Notes: generated from the sequence alone by a model not told the origin. 64,000 bases of DNA from Tsukamurella paurometabola (GCF_900631615.1 NZ_LR131273.1:2326850-2390849), one strand, 5' to 3'. Counted from the stretch's first letter, positions 7,999 through 18,025 are shown. Numbers and translations: made by a program.

Positions 7999-8913
7999 GT
8001 GCTGGAGACAACGGTCGCCGCGGAACATCTGCGCGTCCTCGAGGCGGAGGCGGTGTACGTCTTCCGGGAGGTGGCCGCCACCTTCGAGCGGCCCGTGCTG
8101 CTGTTCTCGGGCGGCAAGGACTCGGTGGTCATGGTGCACCTCGCGGCCAAGGCCTTCTGGCCCGCCGCGATCCCGTTCCCGGTGCTGCACATCGACACCG
8201 GGCACAACTTCGACGAGGTCCTCGCCTTCCGCGACCGGCTCGCCGCCGAGCGCGGGCTGCGGCTCCTGGTGGGCAGCGTGCAGGACGACATCGACTCGGG
8301 GGCCGTCGTCGAGCCCACCGGCCCGGGTGCCACCCGCAACCGGCTGCAGACCGCGACGCTGCTGCGCACGATCGGCGAGCACCGCTTCGACGCTGCCTTC
8401 GGCGGGGCGCGCCGCGACGAGGACAAGGCGCGCGCCAAGGAGCGGATCTTCAGCTTCCGCGACCGCTTCGGGCAGTGGGACCCCCGCGCGCAGCGCCCCG
8501 AGCTGTGGAACATCTTCAACGGCCGGCATCGGACGGGCGAGCACATCCGCGTCTTCCCGCTCTCCAACTGGACCGAGCTCGACATCTGGCAGTACATCGC
8601 GGCCGAGGCGATCGCGCTGCCGTCGCTGTACTACGCGCACGAGCGCGAGGTGATCGAACGCGACGGAATGCTGCTCTCCACCGGGCCCCTCGTCGCGCCC
8701 CTGCCCGGCGAGACACCCGAGCGCCGGACGGTCCGGTTCCGCACCGTCGGCGACGCGACGTGCACCGGCGCCGTGGAATCGGGCGCCACCACTGCGGAGG
8801 CCGTCGTCGCCGAGGTCGCCACCACCCGGATCACCGAGCGCGGCGCGACCCGCGCCGACGACCGGATCTCGGAGGCCGGCATGGAGGACAGGAAGAAGGA
8901 GGGCTACTTCTGA
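7999..8913 (+). CDS. cysD: Sulfate adenylyltransferase subunit 2 (CysD)
   Basis: Catalytic small subunit of ATP sulfurylase, forming APS from ATP and sulfate together with CysN. The 304-aa protein has the PP-loop SGGKDSVVM (37-45), [12 protein letters not shown], and the arginine-rich [16 protein letters not shown] region typical of CysD. I choose the GTG at 7999 because GGAGGTGG lies six bases upstream and because the in-frame ATGs at 7960 and 7981 fall inside the operator. It is followed by a 20-codon ORF and the cysNC fusion. No cysH, sulfite reductase or sulfate transporter gene is adjacent, which fits supply of PAPS for sulfation rather than reduction, though it does not prove it. Confidence 0.93.
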   Translation: MLETTVAAEHLRVLEAEAVYVFREVAATFERPVLLFSGGKDSVVMVHLAAKAFWPAAIPFPVLHIDTGHNFDEVLAFRDRLAAERGLRLLVGSVQDDIDSGAVVEPTGPGATRNRLQTATLLRTIGEHRFDAAFGGARRDEDKARAKERIFSFRDRFGQWDPRAQRPELWNIFNGRHRTGEHIRVFPLSNWTELDIWQYIAAEAIALPSLYYAHEREVIERDGMLLSTGPLVAPLPGETPERRTVRFRTVGDATCTGAVESGATTAEAVVAEVATTRITERGATRADDRISEAGMEDRKKEGYF

Positions 8914-8975
8914 TGAGCGCGCGAATGCTGGTGAGCGGCTCGGTGGTCGCGGAGACCGGAGAGGGCCACTGCTGA
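8913..8975 (+). CDS. 20-aa micro-ORF bridging cysD and cysNC
   Basis: The ATG at 8913 overlaps the cysD stop (TGATG), and its TGA overlaps the cysNC ATG in the same way. It encodes [20 protein letters not shown], ending His-Cys. An AAGGAGGG (8896-8903) lies nine bases before its ATG, so translation is plausible. It may only pass ribosomes on to cysNC (translational coupling) or act as a cysteine-sensing brake through its terminal Cys codon. No homologue is known to me. Confidence 0.45.
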   Translation: MSARMLVSGSVVAETGEGHC

Positions 8976-10807
8976 TGGAGATCCTGCGCATCGCGACCGC
9001 CGGCAGCGTGGACGACGGCAAGTCCACGCTCATCGGGCGGTTGCTCTTCGAATCCAAGGCCGTGCTGGAGGACCAGCTCAGCGCCGTCGCCGCCACCACC
9101 GCCGCGCGCGGCGAGGAGGGCGTCGACCTGGCGCTGCTCACCGACGGCCTGCGCGCCGAACGCGAGCAGGGCATCACGATCGACGTGGCCCACCGCTACT
9201 TCGCCACCGCCACCCGCAAGTTCATCCTCGCCGACACCCCCGGGCACGAGCAGTACACCCGCAACATGGTCACCGGTGCCTCGACCGCCGACGTGGCTTT
9301 GATCCTCGTCGACGCCCGGCACGGCCTCACGCGGCAGTCCCGCCGGCATGCCTTCCTCACCTCGCTCCTCGGCGTCGAGCACGTCGTGCTGTGCGTCAAC
9401 AAGATGGACCTGGTCGGCTTCGACCGCGCCCGCTTCGACGCCATCCGTGCCGAGTTCGCCGAGTTCGCGGCCAAGCTCGAGGTGCACGACGTGGAGGCCA
9501 TCCCGGTCTCGGCGCTGCTGGGCGACAACGTCACCGAGCGATCCGCCGACACCCCCTGGTACGACGGACCCTCGCTGCTCTACCACCTAGAGAACGTGCA
9601 CGTGGTCAGCGATCGGAACCTCATCGACGCGCGCCTGCCCGTGCAGTACGTGATCCGCCCCCGCGACAGCGACTTCCGGGGTGTGGCCGGCACCGTCGCC
9701 TCCGGTGCGTTCGCGGTCGGCGACGACGTGGTCGCGCTCCCGTCGGGCTTCACCACGACGGTGGCCGAGCTGTACCGGCCCGGGGGCGCGAAGGCCGACC
9801 GGCTGGAGGCGGGGGAGGCCGCGTGCGTCCGGCTCGCCGACCATCTCGACGTGGGCCGCGGCGACGTGCTGTGCCGGCCCGCGAACCGGCCGCAGTCCGC
9901 GACCGACCTGGACACCACCGTGTGCTGGTTCTCCGACACCGCGAAGCTCACCGCCGGCGCCGAGTACCTGATGCTGCACGCCCACAGCTCCGACCTCGTG
10001 CGGGTGGAAGCGCTGGACTACCGGCTGGACACCAGCTCCCTGCATCGCGACCGGGACGCCGCCGCGCTCGGGCTCAACGACATCGGCCGCGTCCAGCTCG
10101 CCGCCCGCCGGCCCGTGCTGTTCGACCAGTACCGGCGGGGCCGCACCCTCGGCAGCTTCGTGCTGGTGCACCCGCAGACCGACGAGACCGTCGCCGCGGG
10201 AATGATCACCGGTCCCACGCTGCGCTCCAGCGCCGTGGTCTGGCACGGCGCGGCCGTGCGCCGCGAGGACCGGGCGACGCGCGGCGGCACCGTCTGGCTG
10301 ACCGGTCTCTCGGCGTCCGGGAAGTCGACGGTGGCGTGCGAGCTCGAGCGGCTCCTGGTCGCGCGGGGCGTGCCCGCGTACCGGCTCGACGGCGACAACC
10401 TGCGGCACGGCCTCAACGCCGACCTCGGTTTCACCCCGGAGGACCGCGCGGAGAACGTGCGCCGCGTGGGCGCGGTCGCGCAGCTGCTGGCCGACGCCGG
10501 GACGGTGGCGATCGCGTCGCTCATCAGCCCCTATCGCTCCGACCGCGACCGGATCCGGGCCCAGCACGAGGAGGCGGGCCTGCCCTTCCTCGAGGTGTTC
10601 GTCGACACCCCCGTCGAGCTGTGCGAACAGCGCGACCCCAAGGGGATGTACGCGCGGGCCCGGGCGGGCGAGATCGCCGACTTCACCGGCGTCAACGCGC
10701 CCTACGAGGCGCCGGACCGGCCCGAACTGGTGCTCCGGCCCGCCGACGGCGAGCCCGCGGATCAGGCCCTGGTGGTGCTCGACCGCTGGCTGAAACTCCG
10801 GCCGTGA
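8975..10807 (+). CDS. cysNC: Bifunctional CysN (ATP-sulfurylase GTPase subunit) / CysC (APS kinase)
   Basis: A 610-aa fusion producing PAPS. Residues about 1-430 are the translation-factor-like GTPase CysN: G1 [15 protein letters not shown] (about 9-23), [12 protein letters not shown] (G3) and NKMDL (G4), which drives APS formation by CysD. Residues about 440-610 are APS kinase with Walker [10 protein letters not shown] (about 443-451), [10 protein letters not shown], and the CysC tail ([10 protein letters not shown]). The CysN-CysC fusion is common in actinobacteria. With the nearby sulfotransferase it forms a complete sulfate-to-PAPS-to-sulfate-ester route. It starts at an ATG overlapping the micro-ORF stop. 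Confidence 0.95.
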   Translation: MEILRIATAGSVDDGKSTLIGRLLFESKAVLEDQLSAVAATTAARGEEGVDLALLTDGLRAEREQGITIDVAHRYFATATRKFILADTPGHEQYTRNMVTGASTADVALILVDARHGLTRQSRRHAFLTSLLGVEHVVLCVNKMDLVGFDRARFDAIRAEFAEFAAKLEVHDVEAIPVSALLGDNVTERSADTPWYDGPSLLYHLENVHVVSDRNLIDARLPVQYVIRPRDSDFRGVAGTVASGAFAVGDDVVALPSGFTTTVAELYRPGGAKADRLEAGEAACVRLADHLDVGRGDVLCRPANRPQSATDLDTTVCWFSDTAKLTAGAEYLMLHAHSSDLVRVEALDYRLDTSSLHRDRDAAALGLNDIGRVQLAARRPVLFDQYRRGRTLGSFVLVHPQTDETVAAGMITGPTLRSSAVVWHGAAVRREDRATRGGTVWLTGLSASGKSTVACELERLLVARGVPAYRLDGDNLRHGLNADLGFTPEDRAENVRRVGAVAQLLADAGTVAIASLISPYRSDRDRIRAQHEEAGLPFLEVFVDTPVELCEQRDPKGMYARARAGEIADFTGVNAPYEAPDRPELVLRPADGEPADQALVVLDRWLKLRP

Positions 10808-10817
10808 ATCACCCGTC

Positions 10818-10823
10818 TAAACT
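10818..10823 (+). promoter_or_regulatory. Possible -10 element for a leaderless purL transcript
   Basis: TAAACT ends six bases before the GTG start of purL, the spacing expected if transcription begins on the start codon. No clear Shine-Dalgarno is seen. Leaderless mRNAs are common in Mycobacteriales. Confidence 0.4.
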
Positions 10824-10829
10824 GGGCGG

Positions 10830-13109
10830 GTGCACGTAGACACGGTCTCCCACGCCGCCTCCACGCCCGATGTCGACCAGCCGTACCGCGAGCTCGGACT
10901 CAAGGACGACGAGTACCAGCGGATCCGCGAGATCCTCGGCCGCCGCCCCACGGACGCCGAGCTCGCCATGTACTCGGTGATGTGGTCGGAGCACTGCTCC
11001 TACAAGAGTTCCAAGGTGCACCTGCGCTACTTCGGCGAGACCACCACGGACGAGATGCGCTCGACGATGCTCGCGGGGATCGGCGAGAACGCGGGCGTCG
11101 TGGACATCGGCGACGGCTGGGCCGTGACCTTCAAGGTCGAGTCGCACAACCACCCGTCGTACGTGGAGCCCTACCAGGGTGCGGCCACCGGCGTGGGCGG
11201 CATCGTCCGCGACATCATGGCCATGGGCGCCCGCCCGATCGCCGTGATGGACCAGCTCCGCTTCGGCCCGGCCGACGCGCCCGACACCCGCCGCGTGCTC
11301 GACGGTGTCGTGCGCGGCGTCGGCGGCTACGGCAACTCCCTCGGCCTGCCCAACGTGGGCGGCGAGACCGTCTTCGACGCCTCGTACGCCGGCAACCCGC
11401 TGGTCAACGCGCTGTGCGCGGGTGTGCTGCGCACCGAGGATCTGCACCTGGCCTTCGCCTCCGGCAAGGGCAACAAGATCATCCTGTTCGGCGCCCGCAC
11501 CGGCCTCGACGGCATCGGCGGCGTCTCCGTGCTCGCGTCGGAGAGCTTCGACGCCGACGAGAAGCCGAAGAAGCTGCCGTCGGTGCAGGTGGGCGACCCG
11601 TTCATGGAGAAGGTGCTCATCGAGTGCTGCCTCGACCTCTACCGCGAGCGGCTCGTCGTCGGCATCCAGGACCTCGGCGGCGCCGGACTGTCGTGCGCCA
11701 CGTCCGAGCTGGCCGCGGCCGGCGACGGCGGCATGTACGTCGACCTCGACCAGGTGGCGTGCCGCGCCCAGGGGATGAGTGCCGCGGAGATCCTGTCCTC
11801 CGAGTCGCAGGAGCGGATGTGCGCCGTGGTGGCGCCGGAGAACGTGGACGCCTTCATGGAGGTGTGTGCGAAGTGGGACGTCCTCGCCACCGTCATCGGT
11901 GAGGTGACCGACGGCGAGCACCTCGTCATCGACTGGCACGGCGAGACCGTCGTCGACGCCCCCGCCCGGACCATCGCCCACGACGGCCCGGTCTACCAGC
12001 GGCCCGTCGAGCGTCCCGCGTTCATGGACGCGCTCATCGCCGACACCACCGCGAACCTCGCGCGCCCGCAGAGCGACGAGGAGCTGCGCGCCACCGCGCT
12101 GAAGCTCCTCGCGTCGCCCGCGCTGTGCTCGCGCAAGTTCATCACCGAGCAGTACGACCGCTACGTCCGCGGCAACACCGTGCTCGCCGAGAACGCCGAC
12201 GGCGGCGTCATCCGCATCGACGAGACCACGCAGCGCGGCATCGCGCTGTCGACCGACGCCTCGGGCCGCTACACCTACCTCGACCCGTACGTCGGCGGCC
12301 AGCTCGCGCTCGCCGAGGCGTACCGGAACGTCGCCGTCACCGGCGCCACCCCGAAGGCCGTCACCGACTGCCTCAACTTCGGCTCGCCGGAGGACCCGGG
12401 CGTCATGTGGCAGTTCCAACAGGCCGTGCACGGCATCGCCGACGGCTGCGTCGCCCTCGGCATCCCCGTGACCGGCGGCAACGTCAGCTTCTACAACCAG
12501 ACCGGCAGCACCGCGATCCTCCCGACCCCGGTGATCGGCGTGCTCGGCGTCATCGACGACGTGCGCCGCCGCATCCCGACGGGCCTCGGCACCGAGCCCG
12601 GCGAGACGCTGTACCTGCTCGGCGACACGCACGACGAGTTCGACGGTTCCATCTGGGCGCAGGTCGAGCACGACCACCTCGGCGGCGTCCCGCCGCGCGT
12701 GGACCTGCAGCGCGAGAAGCTGCTCGCCGACGTGCTCACCGCCGCCTCGCGCGACGGCCTCGTCTCCGCCGCGCACGACCTCTCCGAGGGCGGCCTCTGG
12801 CAGGCCGTGGTCGAGGCGGCCCTCGCGGGCGAGACGGGCTGCCGCCTGCTGCTCCCCGAGGGCTCCCAGGATGTTGCAGGCGCGTTCGTGCATCTCTTCT
12901 CCGAGTCGACGGGCCGCGTGCTGGTGGCCGTGCCCCGTACGGAGGAGACCCGCTTCGCCGCCATGTGCGCGGCCCGCGAGCTCCCGGCCGTGCGCATCGG
13001 CGTCGTCGACCAGGGCAGCGACTCCGTCGAGGTCCAGGGCCGGTTCAGCGTGACGCTGGCCGACCTGCGAGCGGCGCACGAGGGCACCCTGCCGGCGTTG
13101 TTCGCCTGA
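10830..13109 (+). CDS. purL: Phosphoribosylformylglycinamidine synthase subunit PurL
   Basis: Large subunit of FGAM synthase, the fourth step of purine synthesis, acting with the separate PurQ and PurS. The 759-aa length is that of the small-type PurL. Motifs include [36 protein letters not shown] (given in shortened form: SHNHPS...GAATGVGG) and a second AIRS-type half with [10 protein letters not shown]. It starts at GTG 10830 and its TGA overlaps the ATG of the following permease. In M. tuberculosis purL also lies near the sterol carrier-purF-purM block; here that block is 15 kb downstream. Confidence 0.96.
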   Translation: MHVDTVSHAASTPDVDQPYRELGLKDDEYQRIREILGRRPTDAELAMYSVMWSEHCSYKSSKVHLRYFGETTTDEMRSTMLAGIGENAGVVDIGDGWAVTFKVESHNHPSYVEPYQGAATGVGGIVRDIMAMGARPIAVMDQLRFGPADAPDTRRVLDGVVRGVGGYGNSLGLPNVGGETVFDASYAGNPLVNALCAGVLRTEDLHLAFASGKGNKIILFGARTGLDGIGGVSVLASESFDADEKPKKLPSVQVGDPFMEKVLIECCLDLYRERLVVGIQDLGGAGLSCATSELAAAGDGGMYVDLDQVACRAQGMSAAEILSSESQERMCAVVAPENVDAFMEVCAKWDVLATVIGEVTDGEHLVIDWHGETVVDAPARTIAHDGPVYQRPVERPAFMDALIADTTANLARPQSDEELRATALKLLASPALCSRKFITEQYDRYVRGNTVLAENADGGVIRIDETTQRGIALSTDASGRYTYLDPYVGGQLALAEAYRNVAVTGATPKAVTDCLNFGSPEDPGVMWQFQQAVHGIADGCVALGIPVTGGNVSFYNQTGSTAILPTPVIGVLGVIDDVRRRIPTGLGTEPGETLYLLGDTHDEFDGSIWAQVEHDHLGGVPPRVDLQREKLLADVLTAASRDGLVSAAHDLSEGGLWQAVVEAALAGETGCRLLLPEGSQDVAGAFVHLFSESTGRVLVAVPRTEETRFAAMCAARELPAVRIGVVDQGSDSVEVQGRFSVTLADLRAAHEGTLPALFA

Positions 13110-14506
13110 TGGCGGCACCGTCCGGAGAGAGCACCGCGCCGGCCGCGCCGGCCGATCCCGGCCTGCACGCCGGCCTGCGCGCCCGGCACCTGATCATGAT
13201 GAGCCTCGGCTCCGCGATCGGCGCGGGGCTGTTCGTCGGCGCCGGTAAGGGCATCGCCCTGGCCGGCCCGGCGGTGCTCATCGCCTACGCCGTCGCGGGA
13301 CTCGTCGTCATCGCCGTCATGCGGATGCTCGGCGAGATGGTGGCCGCGGACCCCAACCCGGGCGCCTTCTCCTACTACGCGGGCCGGGCACTGGGGCCCG
13401 GCGCCGGCTTCGCCGTCGGCTGGCTGTGGTGGGTGCAGCTGTGCCTCGTGGTGGCCGCGGAGGCCGTGGCCGCGGCGGCCATCCTGAACGGGCTGCTGCC
13501 CGGCGGCCCGCCGGTGTGGGTGTGGGCGCTGGTCTTCATGGTCGCGCTGACCGGGCTGAATCTGGCCGGGGTCCGCGGTTTCGGTGAGTTCGAGTTCTGG
13601 TTCTCCCTGATCAAGGTCGCGTTCGTCGCCCTCTTCCTGGTCATCGGCGTGGGCTACCTGCTCGGCTGGACGAGCGCGCCGTCGCCCGGGCTGGGCAACC
13701 TCACGGACTTCGCGCCCCACGGGATCAGCGGCGTCGTCGCCGCGCTCCTGGTGGTGGCGTTCGCCTTCGGCGGCATCGAGATCGTGGCCGTCGCCGCGGC
13801 CGAGACCCGGGACCCCGAGCGGACCGTCGGGCGGGCGATCCGCGCGACGGTCTGGCGGATCCTGGTGTTCTACGTCGGCAGCGTCGCCGTGATCCTGCTG
13901 GCCCTGCCCTGGGACGACCCGGGCGTCGCGAACGAGCCGTTCGTCGCAGTGCTGCGCGCCGCCGGGCTGCCTGCGGTCGGCACCACGCTCGGCGTGGTCA
14001 TCGTGGTCGCGCTGCTCAGCTCGCTCAACGCCAACCTGTACGGCAGCTCGCGGATGCTCTACTCGCTGGCAGAGCGGCGCATGGCGCCCGCGGCCTTCGG
14101 GCGCGCGAACTCCTCAGGCGTGCCCGTGCTCGCGGTGTACGCCAGCTCGCTCATCGGCTTCCTCGCCGTGCCCGCCACGTACGTGTGGGGCTCCGAGGTG
14201 CTGGACCGGCTGCTGGCGGTCGTCGGCTCGACGCTCATCGTGACGTGGCTCGCGACGATCGCCTCGCAGATCGTGCTGCGCCGCCGCGCCGACCGCGACG
14301 GCACGCCCCTGCCGCTGCGGATGTGGGGCTACCCGTACCTCTCGTGGGCGGTCCTCGTGGTGCTGCTGGGGATCGTCGTGCTGGCCCTCGCGAACGACGG
14401 TGTCCGGGACCAGGTGCTCTCGACGGCGCTGGTCGTCGCGCTGCTGTGGATCGCGGGCACGGTCCACGCGCGCACTCAGGCCCGCCGCGCGTCCTTGGAG
14501 CGGTAG
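13109..14506 (+). CDS. Amino-acid permease, APC superfamily (AAT/GabP-like)
   Basis: Membrane transporter of 465 aa with about twelve hydrophobic helices. The first helix has GSAIGAGLFVGAGKGI, and the family motif GFGEFEFWFSLIKV lies near residue 150. Related to GABA, proline and aromatic amino-acid permeases; the substrate cannot be assigned. Its ATG overlaps the purL stop (TGATG), an unusual pairing that implies co-translation with purL. The 3' end overlaps the convergent GGDEF gene by 31 bases. A second permease of the same family is at 34086. Confidence 0.9.
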   Translation: MAAPSGESTAPAAPADPGLHAGLRARHLIMMSLGSAIGAGLFVGAGKGIALAGPAVLIAYAVAGLVVIAVMRMLGEMVAADPNPGAFSYYAGRALGPGAGFAVGWLWWVQLCLVVAAEAVAAAAILNGLLPGGPPVWVWALVFMVALTGLNLAGVRGFGEFEFWFSLIKVAFVALFLVIGVGYLLGWTSAPSPGLGNLTDFAPHGISGVVAALLVVAFAFGGIEIVAVAAAETRDPERTVGRAIRATVWRILVFYVGSVAVILLALPWDDPGVANEPFVAVLRAAGLPAVGTTLGVVIVVALLSSLNANLYGSSRMLYSLAERRMAPAAFGRANSSGVPVLAVYASSLIGFLAVPATYVWGSEVLDRLLAVVGSTLIVTWLATIASQIVLRRRADRDGTPLPLRMWGYPYLSWAVLVVLLGIVVLALANDGVRDQVLSTALVVALLWIAGTVHARTQARRASLER

Positions 14507-15795
14507 AGGCCCGCGTCCGCCGCGGTGATGAGCGCCTCGACGGAGCTGCCGGCGTCGGCGGTCGTGGTGGTGCCGACGCTCGCACCGATCCGTACCGCCC
14601 GCGCCTCGGCCCCGTCGGTCGCCGGCACCTCGACGGGTGTCGTCAGGGCGCGGTGCACGAGCTGCGCCGCGTCACCCGGGCGGAACGGCGGCGAGACGAG
14701 GACCGCGAATTCGTCGCCGCCCACCCGGTACAGCGTGCCGACGCCGGTGAGCGCGGTACGGATCCGCGTGGCGGTCGCGACCAGCAGCCGGTCGCCGGCG
14801 GCGTGCCCGAGCCGGTCGTTGATCGCCTTGAAGCCGTCGAGGTCGACGAGGCAGAAGCCGGCGGGCCCGGCGGGCCGTTCGGCGAGATCCTCGCGGAGCC
14901 GCCGCCGGTTGGGCAGCCCCGTCAGGGCGTCGTGATGCGCGAGATGGCTCAGCTGCGCGTGGGTCGCGCGCAGCTCCGTGACGTCGTGCCCGACGCCCAC
15001 GAGCAGCGCCGGCCGATCCCCCTCGGCGGGTACCCGGCTCAGGGCCCACCGGCCCGCACTGGAGTCGCCGAGGAAGTGCAGGCGCCGGTGCTCGAGGAAC
15101 CGGGTGACCCCCTCGTCGTCGGCGTCGGCGAGCTCCCGGAGGACGCGGGCCACGTCTGCGGGGTCGTCCGCGAGCAGTGGCCGCACGTCGTGGCCCGAGT
15201 CGCCGAGGAGCGTGGGGTTCGCCTCCATCATGCGGGTCATCGCCGCGTTCGCCTCGAGGACGCGGCCCCGCTCGTCCGCGACGAACACCGGGGAACGGGC
15301 GTGCTCGAACATGACCCGCAGCCGGGCCTGCGCCTGCCGCTCGCCCTCCTCGGCGGACCGGCGGGCCAGCTGCGCCGCCCGGTGCACGACGGCCTGTCCG
15401 TCGATGATCCGGCGGGTGAGCGCCTCGGCGTAGCCGGCGGTGTACTCCGCGAGGATCAGGGCGGTGCGGCGCCGAACCTCGGCCGACGGTTCCCGGACCA
15501 GAGCGTCCGGCAGGGTCGCGATGGCTCGGCCACCCGCCGCGGCACCCGCGGGCACGGTGATCTGCAGCGCGACCAGCAGCCGCCCCACGTCCCGGCCCAC
15601 GGCCGGGTCGAAGTCGTCGGCGCCGAGCGCGGCGATCACGGACTGGAAGGCCGTCAGCAGGTCCGCCCGGACCACGGCCGCGGGCAGTGGGAGGTAGACG
15701 TCGTCCGCGATGGACACGAGGAACTCGTCCACGAGGACCGCGACGACGGATTCTCCGCGCGCGAGGAATCCCAGCGGTGAGGAGGACTCGGTCAT
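14476..15795 (-). CDS. PAS-GGDEF diguanylate cyclase
   Basis: Predicted soluble enzyme making cyclic di-GMP. Order: an N-terminal helical region of about 150 residues that I do not recognise, a PAS domain (about 155-280; VFVADERGRVLEANAAM), and a GGDEF domain (about 290-439) with LTGLPNRRRL, the active-site GGDEF in YRVGGDEFAVLV, and SVGTTT. The intact signature suggests activity; no EAL domain or RxxD inhibitory site is evident. The N-terminal region resembles helical sensory modules of RsbR/globin type only loosely. It is convergent with the permease gene. Confidence 0.9.
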   Translation of the reverse strand: MTESSSPLGFLARGESVVAVLVDEFLVSIADDVYLPLPAAVVRADLLTAFQSVIAALGADDFDPAVGRDVGRLLVALQITVPAGAAAGGRAIATLPDALVREPSAEVRRRTALILAEYTAGYAEALTRRIIDGQAVVHRAAQLARRSAEEGERQAQARLRVMFEHARSPVFVADERGRVLEANAAMTRMMEANPTLLGDSGHDVRPLLADDPADVARVLRELADADDEGVTRFLEHRRLHFLGDSSAGRWALSRVPAEGDRPALLVGVGHDVTELRATHAQLSHLAHHDALTGLPNRRRLREDLAERPAGPAGFCLVDLDGFKAINDRLGHAAGDRLLVATATRIRTALTGVGTLYRVGGDEFAVLVSPPFRPGDAAQLVHRALTTPVEVPATDGAEARAVRIGASVGTTTTADAGSSVEALITAADAGLYRSKDARRA

Positions 15796-15851
15796 GCTCC
15801 TCCTCGCTCGCCCGTCTGTTCCGCCAGTCTACGCGGAACGGGAGGTTCGAT

Positions 15852-15857
15852 TAGATT
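15852..15857 (+). promoter_or_regulatory. Putative -10 element (TAGATT) of the DUF574 methyltransferase gene
   Basis: TAGATT lies ten bases before the ATG at 15868, implying a transcript with almost no leader. No Shine-Dalgarno is visible between them. Confidence 0.35.
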
Positions 15858-15867
15858 CGACGTTGCA

Positions 15868-16695
15868 ATGACGAACCCTGACTCGGCCGGCGTGCCGTCG
15901 ACCTCCCCGCTGGACATGGACCGGCCCAACGGATCACGGCTGTACGACTACTTCCTCGGCGGCACCAGCTACCTCCCCGTCGACCGCGACGCCGGCGAGG
16001 AGATCGCCCGCGAGGCGCCGCACTGGGCGCTCGGCGCGCGCCTCACCCGGACCTTCGCGAGGCGCGCGGTGCAGACCATGGCGAACACGGGCATCGACCA
16101 GTTCCTCGACCTCGGATCGGGCATCACCGCCGGTGGCACGGTGCACCAGCTCGCGCAGATCGTCCACCCGTCGGCCCGCACCGTCTTCGTCCTCCGGGAG
16201 CCGATCGCCTTCGAACTCGCGCGCCAGCTCGTCGGCGACGATCCCCGCGCGGCGGCCCTCAAACTCGACGTCCGGAACGTCGGTGCGGTGCTCGAGCACC
16301 CCGTGACCCGCGGCCTTCTGGACTTCGACCGGCCCGTCGGGTTGCTCGCCGTCGGCACCTTCGTCTTCGTCGGGGACGAGGACGACCCCGGCGGCCTGCT
16401 GCGCCGGTACCGGTCGGCGCTGGCGCCGGGCAGCATGATCGCGCTGTCGCAGGTCTCCGACGATTCCACGCACCCCGAGATCGCGGCCGAGCTGCACTGG
16501 GTGCGACGGCGGTACGAGCACACCTCGACCCCGCTGCACCTGCGCCCGCGCGCCGAGATCCTCTCGTGGTTCGACGGCACCGAGATCCTCGAGCCCGGCC
16601 TCGTGCGGTACGGCCGGTGGCGCCCGGAGTTCCCCCTCACCGAGGCGCAACTGCGCTGCGACTACGGCTACGTCGGCGTCGGCAGGGTCGGCTGA
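15868..16695 (+). CDS. SAM-dependent methyltransferase, DUF574 family
   Basis: A 275-aa protein of the actinobacterial DUF574 (Methyltransf_19) family. It has the signature NGSRLYDYFLGG near residues 24-35, a SAM-binding glycine region FLDLGSGI (about 80), and VFVLREP after the second strand, where most family members have an Asp or Glu at the ribose position. The acceptor is unknown. These genes are very abundant in actinobacteria, usually as isolated single genes as here. Confidence 0.85.
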   Translation: MTNPDSAGVPSTSPLDMDRPNGSRLYDYFLGGTSYLPVDRDAGEEIAREAPHWALGARLTRTFARRAVQTMANTGIDQFLDLGSGITAGGTVHQLAQIVHPSARTVFVLREPIAFELARQLVGDDPRAAALKLDVRNVGAVLEHPVTRGLLDFDRPVGLLAVGTFVFVGDEDDPGGLLRRYRSALAPGSMIALSQVSDDSTHPEIAAELHWVRRRYEHTSTPLHLRPRAEILSWFDGTEILEPGLVRYGRWRPEFPLTEAQLRCDYGYVGVGRVG

Positions 16696-16706
16696 CCCCT
16701 CCCGGG

Positions 16707-17462
16707 TCAGCGCGGCGCGATCGGCAGGGTCGTCACGATCCGGTCCGACGGGGTCGCCGCACCGCCGGGGCGCTCGATCGAGATCCCGAAGGACTCCGCG
16801 CCGTCGATCGACGTGACCGCGGCCGTCGTCGTCGGCCGCACGTCGGCCTGTGTCATCGTGCCGCGCGAGCGGGCGCCGCCGCCCGGATCCATCAGCCACA
16901 TCTGGTACACGGTGCCGTCCTGCGGCGGCGGCACGTCGTTCATCAGGACCACGCCCGCGTTGCGTTCGCGCGAGTAGATGAACGAGATGGTCGCGTCGCC
17001 GACGCGCGCCTGCGCGGTCCGGGCGTCGGGAGCCGCCAGCACGATCTCGGTCTCCGACGGTGCCGGACCCTCCCGCCCGGCGAGGACGGAGCGCCCGAGG
17101 ACGACGCCGGCCGCGAGGGCGACCACCACGACCGCGGCCGCGGCGGCCGCGCGCAGCGCCGTGCGCGACGGTCGGGTGCGCCGGCGGATCGGCGTGACGC
17201 CGGGATCGTCGACGACGTGCGCCAGGACCCGGTCGAAGACCTCCGCGGGCGGCTCGACCCCGTGCTGGGCGGCCTGAGCCGCCATGGTCTCGCGCACCGC
17301 GTCGACCCGGGCGTCGAACTCGGCGCGCACATCGGCGGCCGCCGCCCCGCGCACCGCCTCGACGGTCGCGCGTTCCTCGGGGGCGAGGGCGTGGATGGCG
17401 TAGACCTCGGCGTCGTCGAGGAGTGCGTCGCCGTTGCCGGTCCCCGCGGGTGCGTCGCTCAT
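16707..17462 (-). CDS. rskA: Anti-sigma-K factor RskA
   Basis: Membrane-anchored inhibitor of SigK, 251 aa. The cytoplasmic N-terminal part (EVYAIHALAPEERATVEAV, about 17-35) binds the sigma factor. A single membrane helix follows (about 120-142; AAAAAVVVVALAAGVVLG), then an extracytoplasmic RskA domain with GTVYQMWLMDPGG. In mycobacteria RskA is cut by regulated proteolysis to free SigK. Its ATG overlaps the sigK stop (ATGA), the standard coupling. Confidence 0.92.
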   Translation of the reverse strand: MSDAPAGTGNGDALLDDAEVYAIHALAPEERATVEAVRGAAAADVRAEFDARVDAVRETMAAQAAQHGVEPPAEVFDRVLAHVVDDPGVTPIRRRTRPSRTALRAAAAAAVVVVALAAGVVLGRSVLAGREGPAPSETEIVLAAPDARTAQARVGDATISFIYSRERNAGVVLMNDVPPPQDGTVYQMWLMDPGGGARSRGTMTQADVRPTTTAAVTSIDGAESFGISIERPGGAATPSDRIVTTLPIAPR

Positions 17463-18025
17463 GACGGGACCCCGAGCGGTTCGAGGCAGCGGCGCAGCCG
17501 CGCGATGCCGTCGCGGATGCGGCTCTTGACCGTGGCGAGCGGGGCGTCGAGGCGCTCCGAGACCTCGCGGTAGGTGTGTCCCCCGTAGTAGGCGAGGGTG
17601 AGGGCGTCGCGCTGCGGCGTGCTCAGGGTGTCGAGGCAGTCGACCACGGCGCCCGAGTCCGCACGCTGCTCGCTCGTCTCCGCGACCACGTCGTGGGGCC
17701 GCTGGTAGCTCGCGTGGGCGAAGCTGTTCTCGCGCTCGCCGCGGGACCGCTCGGAGCGCACCCGGTCGACGGAGCGGCGGTGCGCGATGGTCACCAGCCA
17801 GGACTCGGCCGAGCCGCGGGCCGCATCGAACTCGGTGGCCTTGCGCCACGCCTCGAGGTACACCTCCTGGGTGATCTCCTCGCCGTAGCCGCGGTCCCCG
17901 ATGACCCGCAGGGCCGTACCGAAGACCAGTCGGCCGGTGCGCTCGTACAGCTCGCGGAAGGCGCCCACATCGCCTGCGGCGGTGCGGACGAGCAGGTCGT
18001 CGGCCTCGGTTCGCGCACGTGTCAT
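17459..18025 (-). CDS. sigK: ECF sigma factor SigK
   Basis: RNA polymerase sigma factor of 188 aa with region 2 (FRELYERTGRLVFGTALRV ... ITQEVYLEAWR) and region 4 (LTLAYYGGHTYREVSERL ... ATVKSRIRDGI). Identity as SigK rests on the coupled rskA gene and the neighbouring ufaA1/DUF1295/DUF1365/FAD genes. The ATG at 18025 has GAAGGAGG upstream. In M. tuberculosis SigK recognises CCATCC...CCGAAT; that exact pair precedes the neighbouring operon at 22777-22803. Confidence 0.93.
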   Translation of the reverse strand: MTRARTEADDLLVRTAAGDVGAFRELYERTGRLVFGTALRVIGDRGYGEEITQEVYLEAWRKATEFDAARGSAESWLVTIAHRRSVDRVRSERSRGERENSFAHASYQRPHDVVAETSEQRADSGAVVDCLDTLSTPQRDALTLAYYGGHTYREVSERLDAPLATVKSRIRDGIARLRRCLEPLGVPS

